This document shows, in pieces, positions 1 to 7,852 of a DNA stretch of 64,000 nt; position 1 is the first letter of the stretch; every line of letters begins with the position of its first letter. The stretch spans positions 1-64,000 of the forward strand of contig SYAZ01000002.1 of assembly GCA_005788815.1 (NCBI GenBank), read 5' to 3'. Below the pieces are notes generated by a model, which worked only from the letters and a program-made list of their open reading frames with translations, did no database searches and was not told where the DNA came from. Origin of the DNA: Actinomycetota bacterium (GTDB lineage: Bacteria; Actinomycetota; Acidimicrobiia; Acidimicrobiales; Ilumatobacteraceae). The translations under genes and the position numbers were made by a program.

Positions 1-105
1 ACCAACGGAAGTTTTGTGAACGGCCAACGCCTCACCGGTGAGCGATCCGTGCGAAAAGGCGACAGAATCCAAGTGGGCTCAACAGTGTTGGAGATGCGAT
101 CATGA
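1..105 (+). CDS. FHA-domain protein, C-terminal fragment
   Basis: The gene enters from the left edge; only the last 34 codons are visible. They read T-N-G-S-F-V-N-G through G-D-R-I-Q-V-G, the typical end of a forkhead-associated (phosphothreonine-binding) domain in which the TNGSFVNG loop contacts the ligand. The stop overlaps the next start by four bases (ATGA), so it is translationally coupled to the phosphatase gene. In mycobacteria FHA proteins (Rv0019c/Rv0020c) precede pstP in the same order, so this is probably a PknB-dependent cell-wall signalling adaptor. The full length cannot be seen. Confidence 0.85.
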   Translation, partial: TNGSFVNGQRLTGERSVRKGDRIQVGSTVLEMRS

Positions 106-1250
106 AATTGAAATGGGGCGCAAGTACCGACGTGGGCATGGTGCGCCAGCAAAACGAAGACTCGTACCTTGCTGAAGAAAATCTGTATGTAGTTGCCGAC
201 GGCATGGGTGGCCACAACGCAGGCGAAGTTGCAAGTGCATTAGCTGTCACCACATTGAAAGCCGGCGCACGCACTGGCATTGACTCTGTTGAACGCTTCC
301 GTGAATTAGTACAACAAGCAAACACCGCTATTTACACAGCCAGTTTGGATGACAGCACACAAAGCGGCATGGGCACCACGCTTACTGCACTTAGCATTGT
401 TGCTGGCGAAGAACCACGCGTGCTTGTGGCAAACGTGGGCGATGCGCGTACATACCTGTGGCGCAATAACGCACTCACACGACTCTCAGTAGACCACAGT
501 TACGTGCAAGAACTTGTGAACGAAGGAATCATTACTCCTGAAGAAGCACGTGTGCATCCACGACGCAACATCGTTACTCGTGCGCTCGGCATAGACCGCT
601 CTGTAGTGGTTGACGTATTTAGTCACCTCGTGCGCACGGGTGATCGCATTGTGTTGTGCAGCGATGGCCTTGTTGACGAAGTAAGCGATGCAGACATTGC
701 CGTAGTGCTCGGGCAGCACTCCGACCCACAAGACACTGCCGAAGCATTAGTAATGGTTGCCAATACTGCAGGTGGTCGCGACAACACCACCGTGATTGTG
801 ATTGATGTGCTGGACGACATTAGTGAACCAGTAGTTCTTCCTACACCCGACAACACCACACCGATGGAAGCGCTTGCACCAATGCAGTTAACTCCTGCGA
901 AGAAATCAAAGGTTGGCATGGTGTTGTTCTGGAGTGCGCTTGTGGCAATTGTGTTTAGTGCCATCACCGTTATTGGTGTGTACGGACGCAGTGGTTACTT
1001 CATTGGGTTTGATTCCAATGATCAAGTAGCCATCTACCGTGGGCGTGTTGGTGGCATTCTGTGGTTTCAGCCAACAATTGAAACCCAAACAAGCATGTCT
1101 GGCGAAGAATTACCCGAAGACATCTTGCGCGATGTAGCGCTGAACCGTGAATTCTCTTCTTCAAGCCAAGCAAGCAAGTACCTAGCCCTTATCCGTATAG
1201 CCATCATCGATGCAACAACAACCACAAGCACTACAACCACCGTTCGATAA
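102..1250 (+). CDS. pstP: PP2C-family serine/threonine phosphatase, membrane-anchored (PstP-like)
   Basis: Removes phosphate from Ser/Thr-phosphorylated proteins and so opposes PknB in control of growth and division. The cytoplasmic PP2C domain covers about residues 5-240 and shows the metal-binding motifs: N18-E19-D20, ADGMGGH near D33, NVGDAR, CSDGLVDE and GGRDNTT. One membrane segment follows at about 270-293, then a short extracellular domain and a Thr-rich tail. Length (382) is shorter than mycobacterial PstP (about 510), mainly in the ectodomain. The ATG overlaps the upstream FHA gene stop. Its 3' end overlaps the next gene by 41 bases if the rodA start proposed here is right. Confidence 0.93.
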   Translation: MKLKWGASTDVGMVRQQNEDSYLAEENLYVVADGMGGHNAGEVASALAVTTLKAGARTGIDSVERFRELVQQANTAIYTASLDDSTQSGMGTTLTALSIVAGEEPRVLVANVGDARTYLWRNNALTRLSVDHSYVQELVNEGIITPEEARVHPRRNIVTRALGIDRSVVVDVFSHLVRTGDRIVLCSDGLVDEVSDADIAVVLGQHSDPQDTAEALVMVANTAGGRDNTTVIVIDVLDDISEPVVLPTPDNTTPMEALAPMQLTPAKKSKVGMVLFWSALVAIVFSAITVIGVYGRSGYFIGFDSNDQVAIYRGRVGGILWFQPTIETQTSMSGEELPEDILRDVALNREFSSSSQASKYLALIRIAIIDATTTTSTTTTVR

Positions 1251-2613
1251 CACGCTCTCTCGTGCACGGCGCAGCGTAGAACTTGGCTTAGTTCTTCTTG
1301 CTGGAATCATTACGGCAAGCGCATATGTACTTGCTTCGTTAGGTGAACGTGCATCTATGCCGGCGCGCATTGTGCCGTTCATGGTGTTTGTGTTGTCGCT
1401 ATTGGTAGTTACGCATGTGGTGGTGCGTTTTGTGGCGCGTGGCGCAGACCCGCTACTTCTACCTACTGCTGCGTTGTTGCATGGCCTCGGGTATGTGATG
1501 ATCGCGCGACTCAGCGACCACTGGGCCGGTTTGCAAGCAACGTGGAGCCTTGTAGGCGTTGCCGCATTTGCACTCACTCTGTTTTTCATTGAACGGCCTA
1601 GTGACTTACAGAATTACCAATACACATCACTTGCGCTTGGCCTTGGTTTGTTGCTGTTGCCCATGGTGCCTGGCATTGGATTTACCAGTGGTGGCGCACG
1701 CATCTGGGTGAGCATTGGCCCCATCAACTTCCAACCAGGTGAGTTTGCAAAAATTCTGCTCGCAATTTTCTTTGCTTCATACCTGGGCCAACACCGCATG
1801 CAGATTGCGCGTGGCGACAAAAAGATATTTGGCTACACGCTTCCCGCACTTGAACACCTAGCGCCCATCTTGTTGGCGTGGGCCGTGAGCGTTGTGGTGA
1901 TGGTGGGAGAAAAAGATCTCGGCTCGTCCCTTTTGTTCTTCACACTGTTTGTAGTGATGCTGTGGATAGCAACTGAGCGCACCAGTTTTCTTGTAGTTGG
2001 TGTGGGGCTCTTTGCCGGCGGTGCATTTATTGCCTACAAACTGTTTGCACACGTGCAGACACGCGTAGATATTTGGCTCAACCCATGGGACCAATACACC
2101 GGACGCGGCTACCAACCCATTCAAGGATTGTTTGCGTTAGCTAATGGCGGCATGGGCGGCACTGGCCTTGGCTTGGGTGACCCAGCCGCAATTCCAGCCG
2201 CACACAACGACTTCATCTTTGCTGCATTAGGTGAAGAGCTTGGATTACTTGGCACTACAGCCGTGCTCGCTGCTTTTGTGTTGCTAGTAGGTGCAGGTAT
2301 GCGCACTGCACTGCGCGCACAAAGCGATTTCGACAAACTGTTAGCAACTGGTCTCACCACCATTGTGGCTGTGCAGACATTCATCATCATTGGTGGTGTG
2401 TTGCGCGTAGTGCCACTCACAGGCGTCACGCTTCCGTTCATGAGTTACGGCGGTTCATCACTTGTTTCTAACTATGTACTGTTAGCCATCCTTGTTCGCA
2501 TTAGCGACACCACTGCACGTGGCTTACACGAAGTACCAGACGAAGCCAGTTTGTCTGAACGTTTTGCTGCATGGCGCACGCGTAAGACAGACGCAAAGGC
2601 AGACGCGTCATGA
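1210..2613 (+). CDS. rodA: RodA/FtsW-family peptidoglycan glycosyltransferase
   Basis: SEDS-family polytopic membrane protein that polymerises lipid II glycan strands together with a class B PBP. About ten hydrophobic segments are visible. Conserved SEDS signatures include GARIWVSIGPINFQPGEFAK, the long loop with NPWDQYTGRGYQPIQGLFALANGG, HNDFIFAALGEELGLLG, and the ending PFMSYGGSSL. The start at 1210 lies inside the 3' end of pstP; the first residues are Gln/Pro rich and a start further downstream is possible. It overlaps pbpA by four bases. Position between pstP and pbpA supports RodA (elongation) rather than FtsW. Confidence 0.93.
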   Translation: MQQQPQALQPPFDNTLSRARRSVELGLVLLAGIITASAYVLASLGERASMPARIVPFMVFVLSLLVVTHVVVRFVARGADPLLLPTAALLHGLGYVMIARLSDHWAGLQATWSLVGVAAFALTLFFIERPSDLQNYQYTSLALGLGLLLLPMVPGIGFTSGGARIWVSIGPINFQPGEFAKILLAIFFASYLGQHRMQIARGDKKIFGYTLPALEHLAPILLAWAVSVVVMVGEKDLGSSLLFFTLFVVMLWIATERTSFLVVGVGLFAGGAFIAYKLFAHVQTRVDIWLNPWDQYTGRGYQPIQGLFALANGGMGGTGLGLGDPAAIPAAHNDFIFAALGEELGLLGTTAVLAAFVLLVGAGMRTALRAQSDFDKLLATGLTTIVAVQTFIIIGGVLRVVPLTGVTLPFMSYGGSSLVSNYVLLAILVRISDTTARGLHEVPDEASLSERFAAWRTRKTDAKADAS

Positions 2614-4109
2614 ACCAGCGCATTCGCCACCTCACGGTTGCACTCATTGCATTGTTTGGCATTTTGTTTGTGCAACTCACCAACTGGCAGGTGTTGCAAC
2701 GCGACACTTTGGTGGCCGACGCGCGCAATAACCGCATCACTGTTCGTGAGTTCGACAAAATGCGTGGCGCCATAGTGACTGCAGACGGCACAGTGATTGC
2801 AGCAACCGAACCCATTGACCCTGCACTTCGACCCAACAGTCGTTTTGATTTTCAACGTGTGTACCCCACTCAAGATTTGTACGCCAACATCAGTGGCTAT
2901 TACACGCTTGGTTTTGGCAGCACACAATTAGAACGCACCCACAACGACGTATTAGCTGGCACTACAGCGCAACAACAATTGGAATCAACAGGTGGTCTGT
3001 TTTCAAAAGAAGATCTCTCTGGCACTGTGCAGCTGACGCTGAATAATGACATTCAAAAGGCTGCCAAACGCGCACTAGGAGACAGAGAAGGTTCTGTTGT
3101 GGTGATGGACCCCATTACTGGTGCCGTATTAGCTATGTATTCAAACCCCACGTTTGACCCGAACGATGTCGTGGCACAAACCGGCTCTGTGGGCCAGACA
3201 CTTACTGCATTGCAAGACGACCCGCGTAAGCCATTGCTGGCCAATGCGTACCAAGAGCGTTACATGCCAGGTTCTACATTCAAGATTGTCACCACAACTG
3301 CAGGTTTGGAAACAGGAACAATTGACCTGATGAGTGTGTTCAAGAACTCACGTTCATGGACACCACCAAACACCAAGAAGCCCATTCGTAACTACGGCAA
3401 GAAAGTATGTGGTGGAGACTTGGCTGAAGTGTTCCGTCGCAGTTGCAACATTCCGTTTGCACAAACCGCCGTCAACGTTGGCCCAGTAGCCATGGTGGAT
3501 GCCGCCACTCGTTTCGGGTTCGACGCAAAGGTGCCGTTTGATCTTCCCGGTGCTGCCGCCAGTACGTTCGGCGGCACAGCGGAAGACTTCACCGATTCGT
3601 TGGCACTGCTAGCCATTCATGGTTTCGGCCAAGGCCAAGTGCAGATCACACCACTACACATGGCCATGATTACTTCGTCGGTTGCTAATGCCGGCGTGAT
3701 GATGAAGCCATTCGTGGTGCAACAGACTCTTACTCACAACCGCAATGTGATTCGCCGTACCAACCCTGAAGCATGGAAGACCGCAATGTCTGCCACAACT
3801 GCAGCAACCATGACGCAACTGATGATGGGTGTCGCACAATCGGGAACTGCAGCATGTTGCTTGCAACTCAACGGTGGTATTTCCGTGGCCGCAAAGACAG
3901 GTACGGCCCAATTGAATGCCGAGGGTGAAAAACAACGGTCTCACGCATGGATTACTGCATTTGCCCCTGCACAAGCACCGCGATATGCGATTTCTGTTTT
4001 CATCAAGGGCGTGAATGATGCCGTGAGCGCCAGTACTGGTGGGCGTTTAGCGGGCCCCGTCGCCAAACAAGTTCTTGATGTTGCGCTTGCCTTGCCCCCG
4101 AGCAAATAG
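2610..4109 (+). CDS. pbpA: Class B penicillin-binding protein (PbpA-like transpeptidase)
   Basis: Cross-links peptidoglycan at the outer face of the membrane, most likely as the partner of the adjacent RodA. A single N-terminal membrane anchor (about residues 7-25) is followed by a dimerisation-type region and the transpeptidase domain. The three catalytic motifs are present: S222-T-F-K225, S278-C-N and K429-T-G. Length of 499 matches mycobacterial PbpA (491). The ATG overlaps the rodA stop (ATGA), so the pair is co-translated, consistent with a 1:1 complex. Confidence 0.94.
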   Translation: MNQRIRHLTVALIALFGILFVQLTNWQVLQRDTLVADARNNRITVREFDKMRGAIVTADGTVIAATEPIDPALRPNSRFDFQRVYPTQDLYANISGYYTLGFGSTQLERTHNDVLAGTTAQQQLESTGGLFSKEDLSGTVQLTLNNDIQKAAKRALGDREGSVVVMDPITGAVLAMYSNPTFDPNDVVAQTGSVGQTLTALQDDPRKPLLANAYQERYMPGSTFKIVTTTAGLETGTIDLMSVFKNSRSWTPPNTKKPIRNYGKKVCGGDLAEVFRRSCNIPFAQTAVNVGPVAMVDAATRFGFDAKVPFDLPGAAASTFGGTAEDFTDSLALLAIHGFGQGQVQITPLHMAMITSSVANAGVMMKPFVVQQTLTHNRNVIRRTNPEAWKTAMSATTAATMTQLMMGVAQSGTAACCLQLNGGISVAAKTGTAQLNAEGEKQRSHAWITAFAPAQAPRYAISVFIKGVNDAVSASTGGRLAGPVAKQVLDVALALPPSK

Positions 4110-4137
4110 CCCACACGGGTAGCCTCTATAGAGCCTT

Positions 4138-6099
4138 ATGTCGAATCCGCAAAACATCATCATTAACGATCGATACGAACTCCACGAGCGCATTGGCCGC
4201 GGTGGAATGGCCGACGTGTTCATGGCGCGCGACTTGTTGCTCGACCGAGATGTGGCCGTCAAGATTCTTTTCCCCGAGCACGCCGTAGACCCGAACTTTG
4301 TCGAGCGTTTTCGCCGCGAGGCCCAAAGCGTTGCTGGCCTGAACCACCCAAACATTGTGGGCGTGTACGACTGGGGCCAAACGGGCAACACGTACTTCAT
4401 GGCAATGGAGTTTGTGAAGGGTCGCACGCTTGCAGAAGTGTTGCGCCGCCAAGGTCGTCTCACTGCGCGTTCAGCAGCATCAGTTGGCGGAAGCATTGCC
4501 AATGCACTTGCATATGCACACCGCAACAATGTGGTGCACCGCGACATTAAGCCAGCAAACATTCTGATGGCGTCAAACGGCGACATCAAGGTGGTGGACT
4601 TCGGTATTGCTCGCGCGCTCGACTCTGCACACGATGGTGGCCTCACGCAAGACGGCGCTGTTATGGGCACCGCTACATACTTCTCGCCAGAGCAGGCAAA
4701 AGGCGACGGACTCGATCTTCGTTCAGACCTGTATTCATTGGGCATTGTTCTGTATGAATTAGTGACCGGTAAGCCACCGTTTAGTGGTGAATCTGCGTTG
4801 GCAACTGCATACAAGCAAGTGCACGACGTACCAACGCGCATGAAAGACCATGTTGCCGATGTGCCGCCAGCATTAGAAGCAATCGTTTCGAAATGTATGG
4901 CGAAGGAAGCAACACGTCGTTATGCCTCAGCAGAACAACTGCGTGACGACTTGCGTTATTTCTTGAACAACCAACCCACAATGGCAATGGATGAAGCGCG
5001 TATTGCGAGCGGTCTTGCACCACGTGGTTCATTTGATTTCAATCAGGCCACCAGTGTGATGGCCCCTATTACGCAAGACCCAGAAACCACGCAAGCATTG
5101 CCTCATACACAAGTGATGCCCACCACTATGACGCCAGTGGAAACACTTCCCGATTACGACGAAGAACCGGCGAATAAGCGCAACTACATCGTGGGTGCTG
5201 CACTCGCAGGTCTTGTGATACTGGGTGGCATCATTTTTCTCATCACAAGCTTGGGCAGTGGCAACTCGGGCATCACCGTTCCTAATGTGAAGGGCGCAAC
5301 GTGCGATGTTGCAAAGCAACAGATGGAAGCGCTGAAGTTATCTGTGGCCTTTAGCCCAGCCGAAACTGTGTGTGATGCAACAGCAATAGTTGCGAGTCAA
5401 GATCCGTCTAGTGGAGACACCGCTAAAGAAGGCGAGATCATCACTCTTGTGTTTCCTGCGGCCACTGTTGAAGTACCGCCACTCTTGGGACTTACCGAAG
5501 AAGCGGCGCGTGCGGCAATTGAAGGCGCTGGGTTTGTGTTCTCTAAAGGCCCCGACGTCATCGACAAAACATACGCACTTGGTCAAGTTGCCGTGCAGAA
5601 TCCTGCGGGTCGTCAACAACTTGCAAAGGGCATGACCGTTACTGTGAACCTGTCTGGTGGCACAGGTCAACTTGCTGTTCCTAATGTTGTGATTGGTCAG
5701 ACAACAGCATCTGCACAAACGTTCTTGCAGGGCGAGCCATACAAATTTGTTGTCACTATTGCTGAAGAAGCAAACGCCACCATCGCTAAGGGAATCGTTG
5801 TTCGCACCGATCCTGTTGCTGGCACTTTGGTTGACGCTGGTGTTCCGGTGACTGTGTATGTCTCGAGTGGCCCACAACCAGTGGCGACACCAAGCGTGAA
5901 AGGCCTTGCCGAAGCTGACGCCCGAGCAAAACTCACCGCAGTGGGGCTCGGAGCCGAAGTGGAATATGTGAACCTCGCAGCCGCCGACGTGAACATTGGC
6001 AAAGTGATCTCACAAGGAACCCCTGCTGGCACCATGATTGCCCCACCCACCAAGGTGGTTCTCACCGTGGGCCGCGACGGAACCATCCCCGCCGGATAA
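4138..6099 (+). CDS. pknB: Serine/threonine protein kinase with four PASTA domains (PknB)
   Basis: Membrane kinase that senses muropeptides or lipid II and controls wall synthesis and division. The kinase domain (about 10-275) has a glycine-rich loop, K42, H134-R-D136 with DIKPAN, D154-F-G and the SPEQA segment after the activation loop. A Pro/Thr juxtamembrane linker leads to one membrane helix (about 348-371). Outside lie four PASTA repeats of 65-70 residues, starting near 376, 441, 509 and 581. Mycobacteria have pknA upstream; here no second kinase lies between pbpA and pknB. It starts 28 bases after pbpA and closes this operon. Confidence 0.96.
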   Translation: MSNPQNIIINDRYELHERIGRGGMADVFMARDLLLDRDVAVKILFPEHAVDPNFVERFRREAQSVAGLNHPNIVGVYDWGQTGNTYFMAMEFVKGRTLAEVLRRQGRLTARSAASVGGSIANALAYAHRNNVVHRDIKPANILMASNGDIKVVDFGIARALDSAHDGGLTQDGAVMGTATYFSPEQAKGDGLDLRSDLYSLGIVLYELVTGKPPFSGESALATAYKQVHDVPTRMKDHVADVPPALEAIVSKCMAKEATRRYASAEQLRDDLRYFLNNQPTMAMDEARIASGLAPRGSFDFNQATSVMAPITQDPETTQALPHTQVMPTTMTPVETLPDYDEEPANKRNYIVGAALAGLVILGGIIFLITSLGSGNSGITVPNVKGATCDVAKQQMEALKLSVAFSPAETVCDATAIVASQDPSSGDTAKEGEIITLVFPAATVEVPPLLGLTEEAARAAIEGAGFVFSKGPDVIDKTYALGQVAVQNPAGRQQLAKGMTVTVNLSGGTGQLAVPNVVIGQTTASAQTFLQGEPYKFVVTIAEEANATIAKGIVVRTDPVAGTLVDAGVPVTVYVSSGPQPVATPSVKGLAEADARAKLTAVGLGAEVEYVNLAAADVNIGKVISQGTPAGTMIAPPTKVVLTVGRDGTIPAG

Positions 6100-6106
6100 A
6101 TCCTTG

Positions 6107-6138
6107 TATAACTCATGATGTCGTGATATCATGATGTC
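6107..6138 (+). promoter_or_regulatory. Promoter and likely autoregulatory operator of the RHH-Doc pair
   Basis: A TATAAC hexamer at 6107-6112 resembles a -10 box. Just after it the 10-base word TCATGATGTC occurs twice, at 6113-6122 and 6129-6138, one 16-base step apart. The palindrome TGATATCA lies between the copies (6124-6131). The second copy abuts the antitoxin ATG at 6139. Tandem sites of this kind suit a ribbon-helix-helix repressor binding its own promoter. No Shine-Dalgarno sequence is visible, so the transcript may have a very short leader. The function is inferred. Confidence 0.55.
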
Positions 6139-6348
6139 ATGGCAAAGCAAACCACAGTCCGTCTACCCGACGACCTCGCCGATAAGGCCGAAGTTGTTGC
6201 CCGCGCAAAGGGCACCAGCGTCAACCAACTCATCATCGATTCTTTAGTGATCGAGATTGATCGTGTCCGCGCAGACACCGAATTTATGTTACGTGCAATA
6301 GAGCTCGTCGAGCGTGACAAAGAAATTCTTGACAAACTAGCAAAGTGA
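6139..6348 (+). CDS. Ribbon-helix-helix antitoxin-like protein
   Basis: A 69-residue protein whose first half has the RHH pattern: TTVRLPDDLADKAEVVARAKG forms the strand and first helix, and TSVNQLIIDSLV the second helix. The charged C-terminal helix (about 45-69) would bind and neutralise the partner toxin. It is followed by the Doc-like gene with a 4-base overlap (GTGA), the normal antitoxin-first order. It probably represses its own promoter through the repeats immediately upstream. The RHH family could also be a plain regulator, but the coupled toxin makes antitoxin the best call. Confidence 0.82.
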   Translation: MAKQTTVRLPDDLADKAEVVARAKGTSVNQLIIDSLVIEIDRVRADTEFMLRAIELVERDKEILDKLAK

Positions 6349-6740
6349 AGTACCTCTCCCTGGCACAAGCTTTTGTGCTCGGCGAGTTGGTAACCGGAAT
6401 CAAAGCTCACGATCTAGTCAATATTTCGCGCTCCGAATTACTTGATTCTGCGCTCCACGCATCTCAAGCCGGATTTGAGGACGAAGATTTCTATCCAGAC
6501 TTCTTTATGAAGGCTGCTGTTCTGTGTTCACGTATCGCACTAAATCATCCACTTCCCGATGGCAACAAGCGCTTGGCTTGGATTTCACTGGTGCAGTTCT
6601 GTGATCTCAATGGATATGAACTTCATGTTCCGTTCAACGATGCTGTCTCAACCATGCTCTCCGTCGCAGCTGGCCAATTTCCCGAAGTGGAACTAGCCGA
6701 ATGGATTCGCGGGCTCGCAAAGCCCAGGGAAATGCCTTAG
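6345..6740 (+). CDS. doc: Doc-type Fic-fold toxin (death-on-curing family)
   Basis: A 131-residue all-helical protein with the Fic/Doc active-site signature H68-P-L-P-D-G-N-K-R76, matching the HxFx(D/N)xNKR form of Doc toxins. Phage P1 Doc phosphorylates elongation factor Tu and stops translation; Fic relatives transfer AMP instead. The Doc-like spacing and small size favour the kinase type, but this is by family resemblance only. It starts with GTG inside the antitoxin stop. Its stop overlaps the stop of the convergent trpG gene by four bases. No inhibitory Fic helix motif is visible in the protein, so control must come from the antitoxin. Confidence 0.85.
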   Translation: MKYLSLAQAFVLGELVTGIKAHDLVNISRSELLDSALHASQAGFEDEDFYPDFFMKAAVLCSRIALNHPLPDGNKRLAWISLVQFCDLNGYELHVPFNDAVSTMLSVAAGQFPEVELAEWIRGLAKPREMP

Positions 6741-7312
6741 TTGCAGCGTTGCAGGAAACGGCTCAACAAGTCGTGACCAGACGCAGTCAAAATGCTTTCA
6801 GGGTGAAACTGCACACCTTCAACATCTACATCGCGATGGCGAACACCCATCACAACGCCATCACTTGTTTCAGCAGTAATCACTAACTCAGCAGGCATGC
6901 TCGCTTTATCAATCACTAACGAGTGATACCGCGTTGCTTCTAACGGCGAAGGCAATCCTTCAAATACACCTGTGTTGTGGTGTGTAATAAAAGAAGTCTT
7001 GCCGTGCATGAGTTGCGGCGCGCGAACAACGTCTCCGCCATACACATGACCAATTGCTTGATGACCCAAGCACACACCGAATACCGGAACATTTCCGGCG
7101 AACGCACGAATGGCATCGCAAATGATTCCGGCCTCTTCAGGGCGACCAGGCCCAGGCGACAACAACACGCCATCTGGTGCAAGAGCAACTGCTTCGTTCA
7201 CAGTGAGTTGATCATTGCGCACCACCACTGGCTCTGCCCCTAGTTCACCCAGGTATTGCACGATGTTGTACACGAAGCTGTCGTAACTATCGATGACGAG
7301 GATTCGTGCCAT
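6737..7312 (-). CDS. trpG: Class I glutamine amidotransferase, anthranilate/aminodeoxychorismate synthase component II
   Basis: Releases ammonia from glutamine for anthranilate synthase (tryptophan) or aminodeoxychorismate synthase (folate). The catalytic triad is visible: C81 in FGVCLGHQ, and H170 and E172 in VQFHPES near the C-terminus. The start at 7312 (MARILVIDSYDSF) gives 191 residues, the usual family length; further upstream the frame does not resemble the family. No trpE or pabB is nearby. Position next to pknB and opposite crgA is the same as Rv0013 in Mycobacterium, where it is named trpG. Whether it serves one pathway or both cannot be told. Confidence 0.92.
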   Translation of the reverse strand: MARILVIDSYDSFVYNIVQYLGELGAEPVVVRNDQLTVNEAVALAPDGVLLSPGPGRPEEAGIICDAIRAFAGNVPVFGVCLGHQAIGHVYGGDVVRAPQLMHGKTSFITHHNTGVFEGLPSPLEATRYHSLVIDKASMPAELVITAETSDGVVMGVRHRDVDVEGVQFHPESILTASGHDLLSRFLQRCN

Positions 7313-7398
7313 GTACCAAGCCTGCCGTGAAAAGGGGCTAATTGTGAAACTATTTGTGGCGTTAGGGCAGGTGGCCCGTGGCGTTCTACACTCTTGGC

Positions 7399-7704
7399 GT
7401 GGCACAAAAGAAGAATCGCGGAGGACGAGTAACCCCAAAGGGTGGGCACGCTCCTTCACATACACACAGCACCAATGCTCAAGACATCAGCCCCAACAGT
7501 CGATACACGCCGCCGGTGCCTGAATACAAGAAGCAAAGCCCGCAGTGGGTACCAGTGCTCATGTTTGTTTTGCTGGGCCTTGGCGCACTCATCATTTTGT
7601 TTTATTACTTAGGTTTCGTGCCCGGTGGGCGCAGTAATTGGTACTTAGCGCTAGGTCTTAGCTCGCTTCTTGGCGGGTTATACACAGCCACCAAATACCA
7701 CTGA
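7399..7704 (+). CDS. crgA: Cell division protein CrgA
   Basis: Small membrane protein of actinobacterial septation that bridges FtsZ, FtsQ and penicillin-binding proteins. With the GTG at 7399 (VAQKKNRGGR) it has 101 residues: a basic polar N-terminus, then two membrane helices (about 49-71 and 81-97) in the characteristic SPQWVP...NWYLALGL...KYH arrangement. A GTG at 7378 would add seven residues with a poorer match. It is transcribed divergently from trpG, as in mycobacteria (Rv0011c). Confidence 0.88.
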   Translation: MAQKKNRGGRVTPKGGHAPSHTHSTNAQDISPNSRYTPPVPEYKKQSPQWVPVLMFVLLGLGALIILFYYLGFVPGGRSNWYLALGLSSLLGGLYTATKYH

Positions 7705-7846
7705 CTTGGCGCCCTACACCAGGGTGAGCAGGCGCTTTGTGAATCACACAGGTGTAGTTCTCAACACGGTTATCCACACTCTGGGGAAAACCTTCTGCCC
7801 TTGCCCGACTTAGGTCTCTGCACTCTTTTACACTTCTCATATTCAT
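7705..7846. other. Intergenic stretch with one DnaA-box match
   Basis: No coding sequence is seen in these 142 bases between crgA and copCD. A perfect TTATCCACA lies at 7770-7778. The end holds the copCD promoter region, with a TACACT hexamer at 7829-7834. A single box has little meaning by itself, but it is one of several in this window. Confidence 0.5.
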
Positions 7847-7852
7847 ATGAGA
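7835..7852. promoter_or_regulatory. Perfect 18-bp palindrome over the copCD start codon
   Basis: TCTCATAT-TC-ATATGAGA is an exact inverted repeat with 8-base arms and a 2-base spacer. It contains the ATG of the CopC-CopD gene (7847-7849). A TACACT -10-like hexamer ends one base upstream, so the transcript may start at or just before the ATG, giving a leaderless message. A repressor bound here would block promoter and start together. No regulator gene is adjacent. The role is inferred from position and symmetry only. Confidence 0.5.

Noticed and set aside
4047-4841. Long open frame on the minus strand opposite pknB
   Set aside because: It lies wholly within the kinase gene, has low-complexity composition (Arg/Ser/Ala) and no family features; a shadow of codon use.
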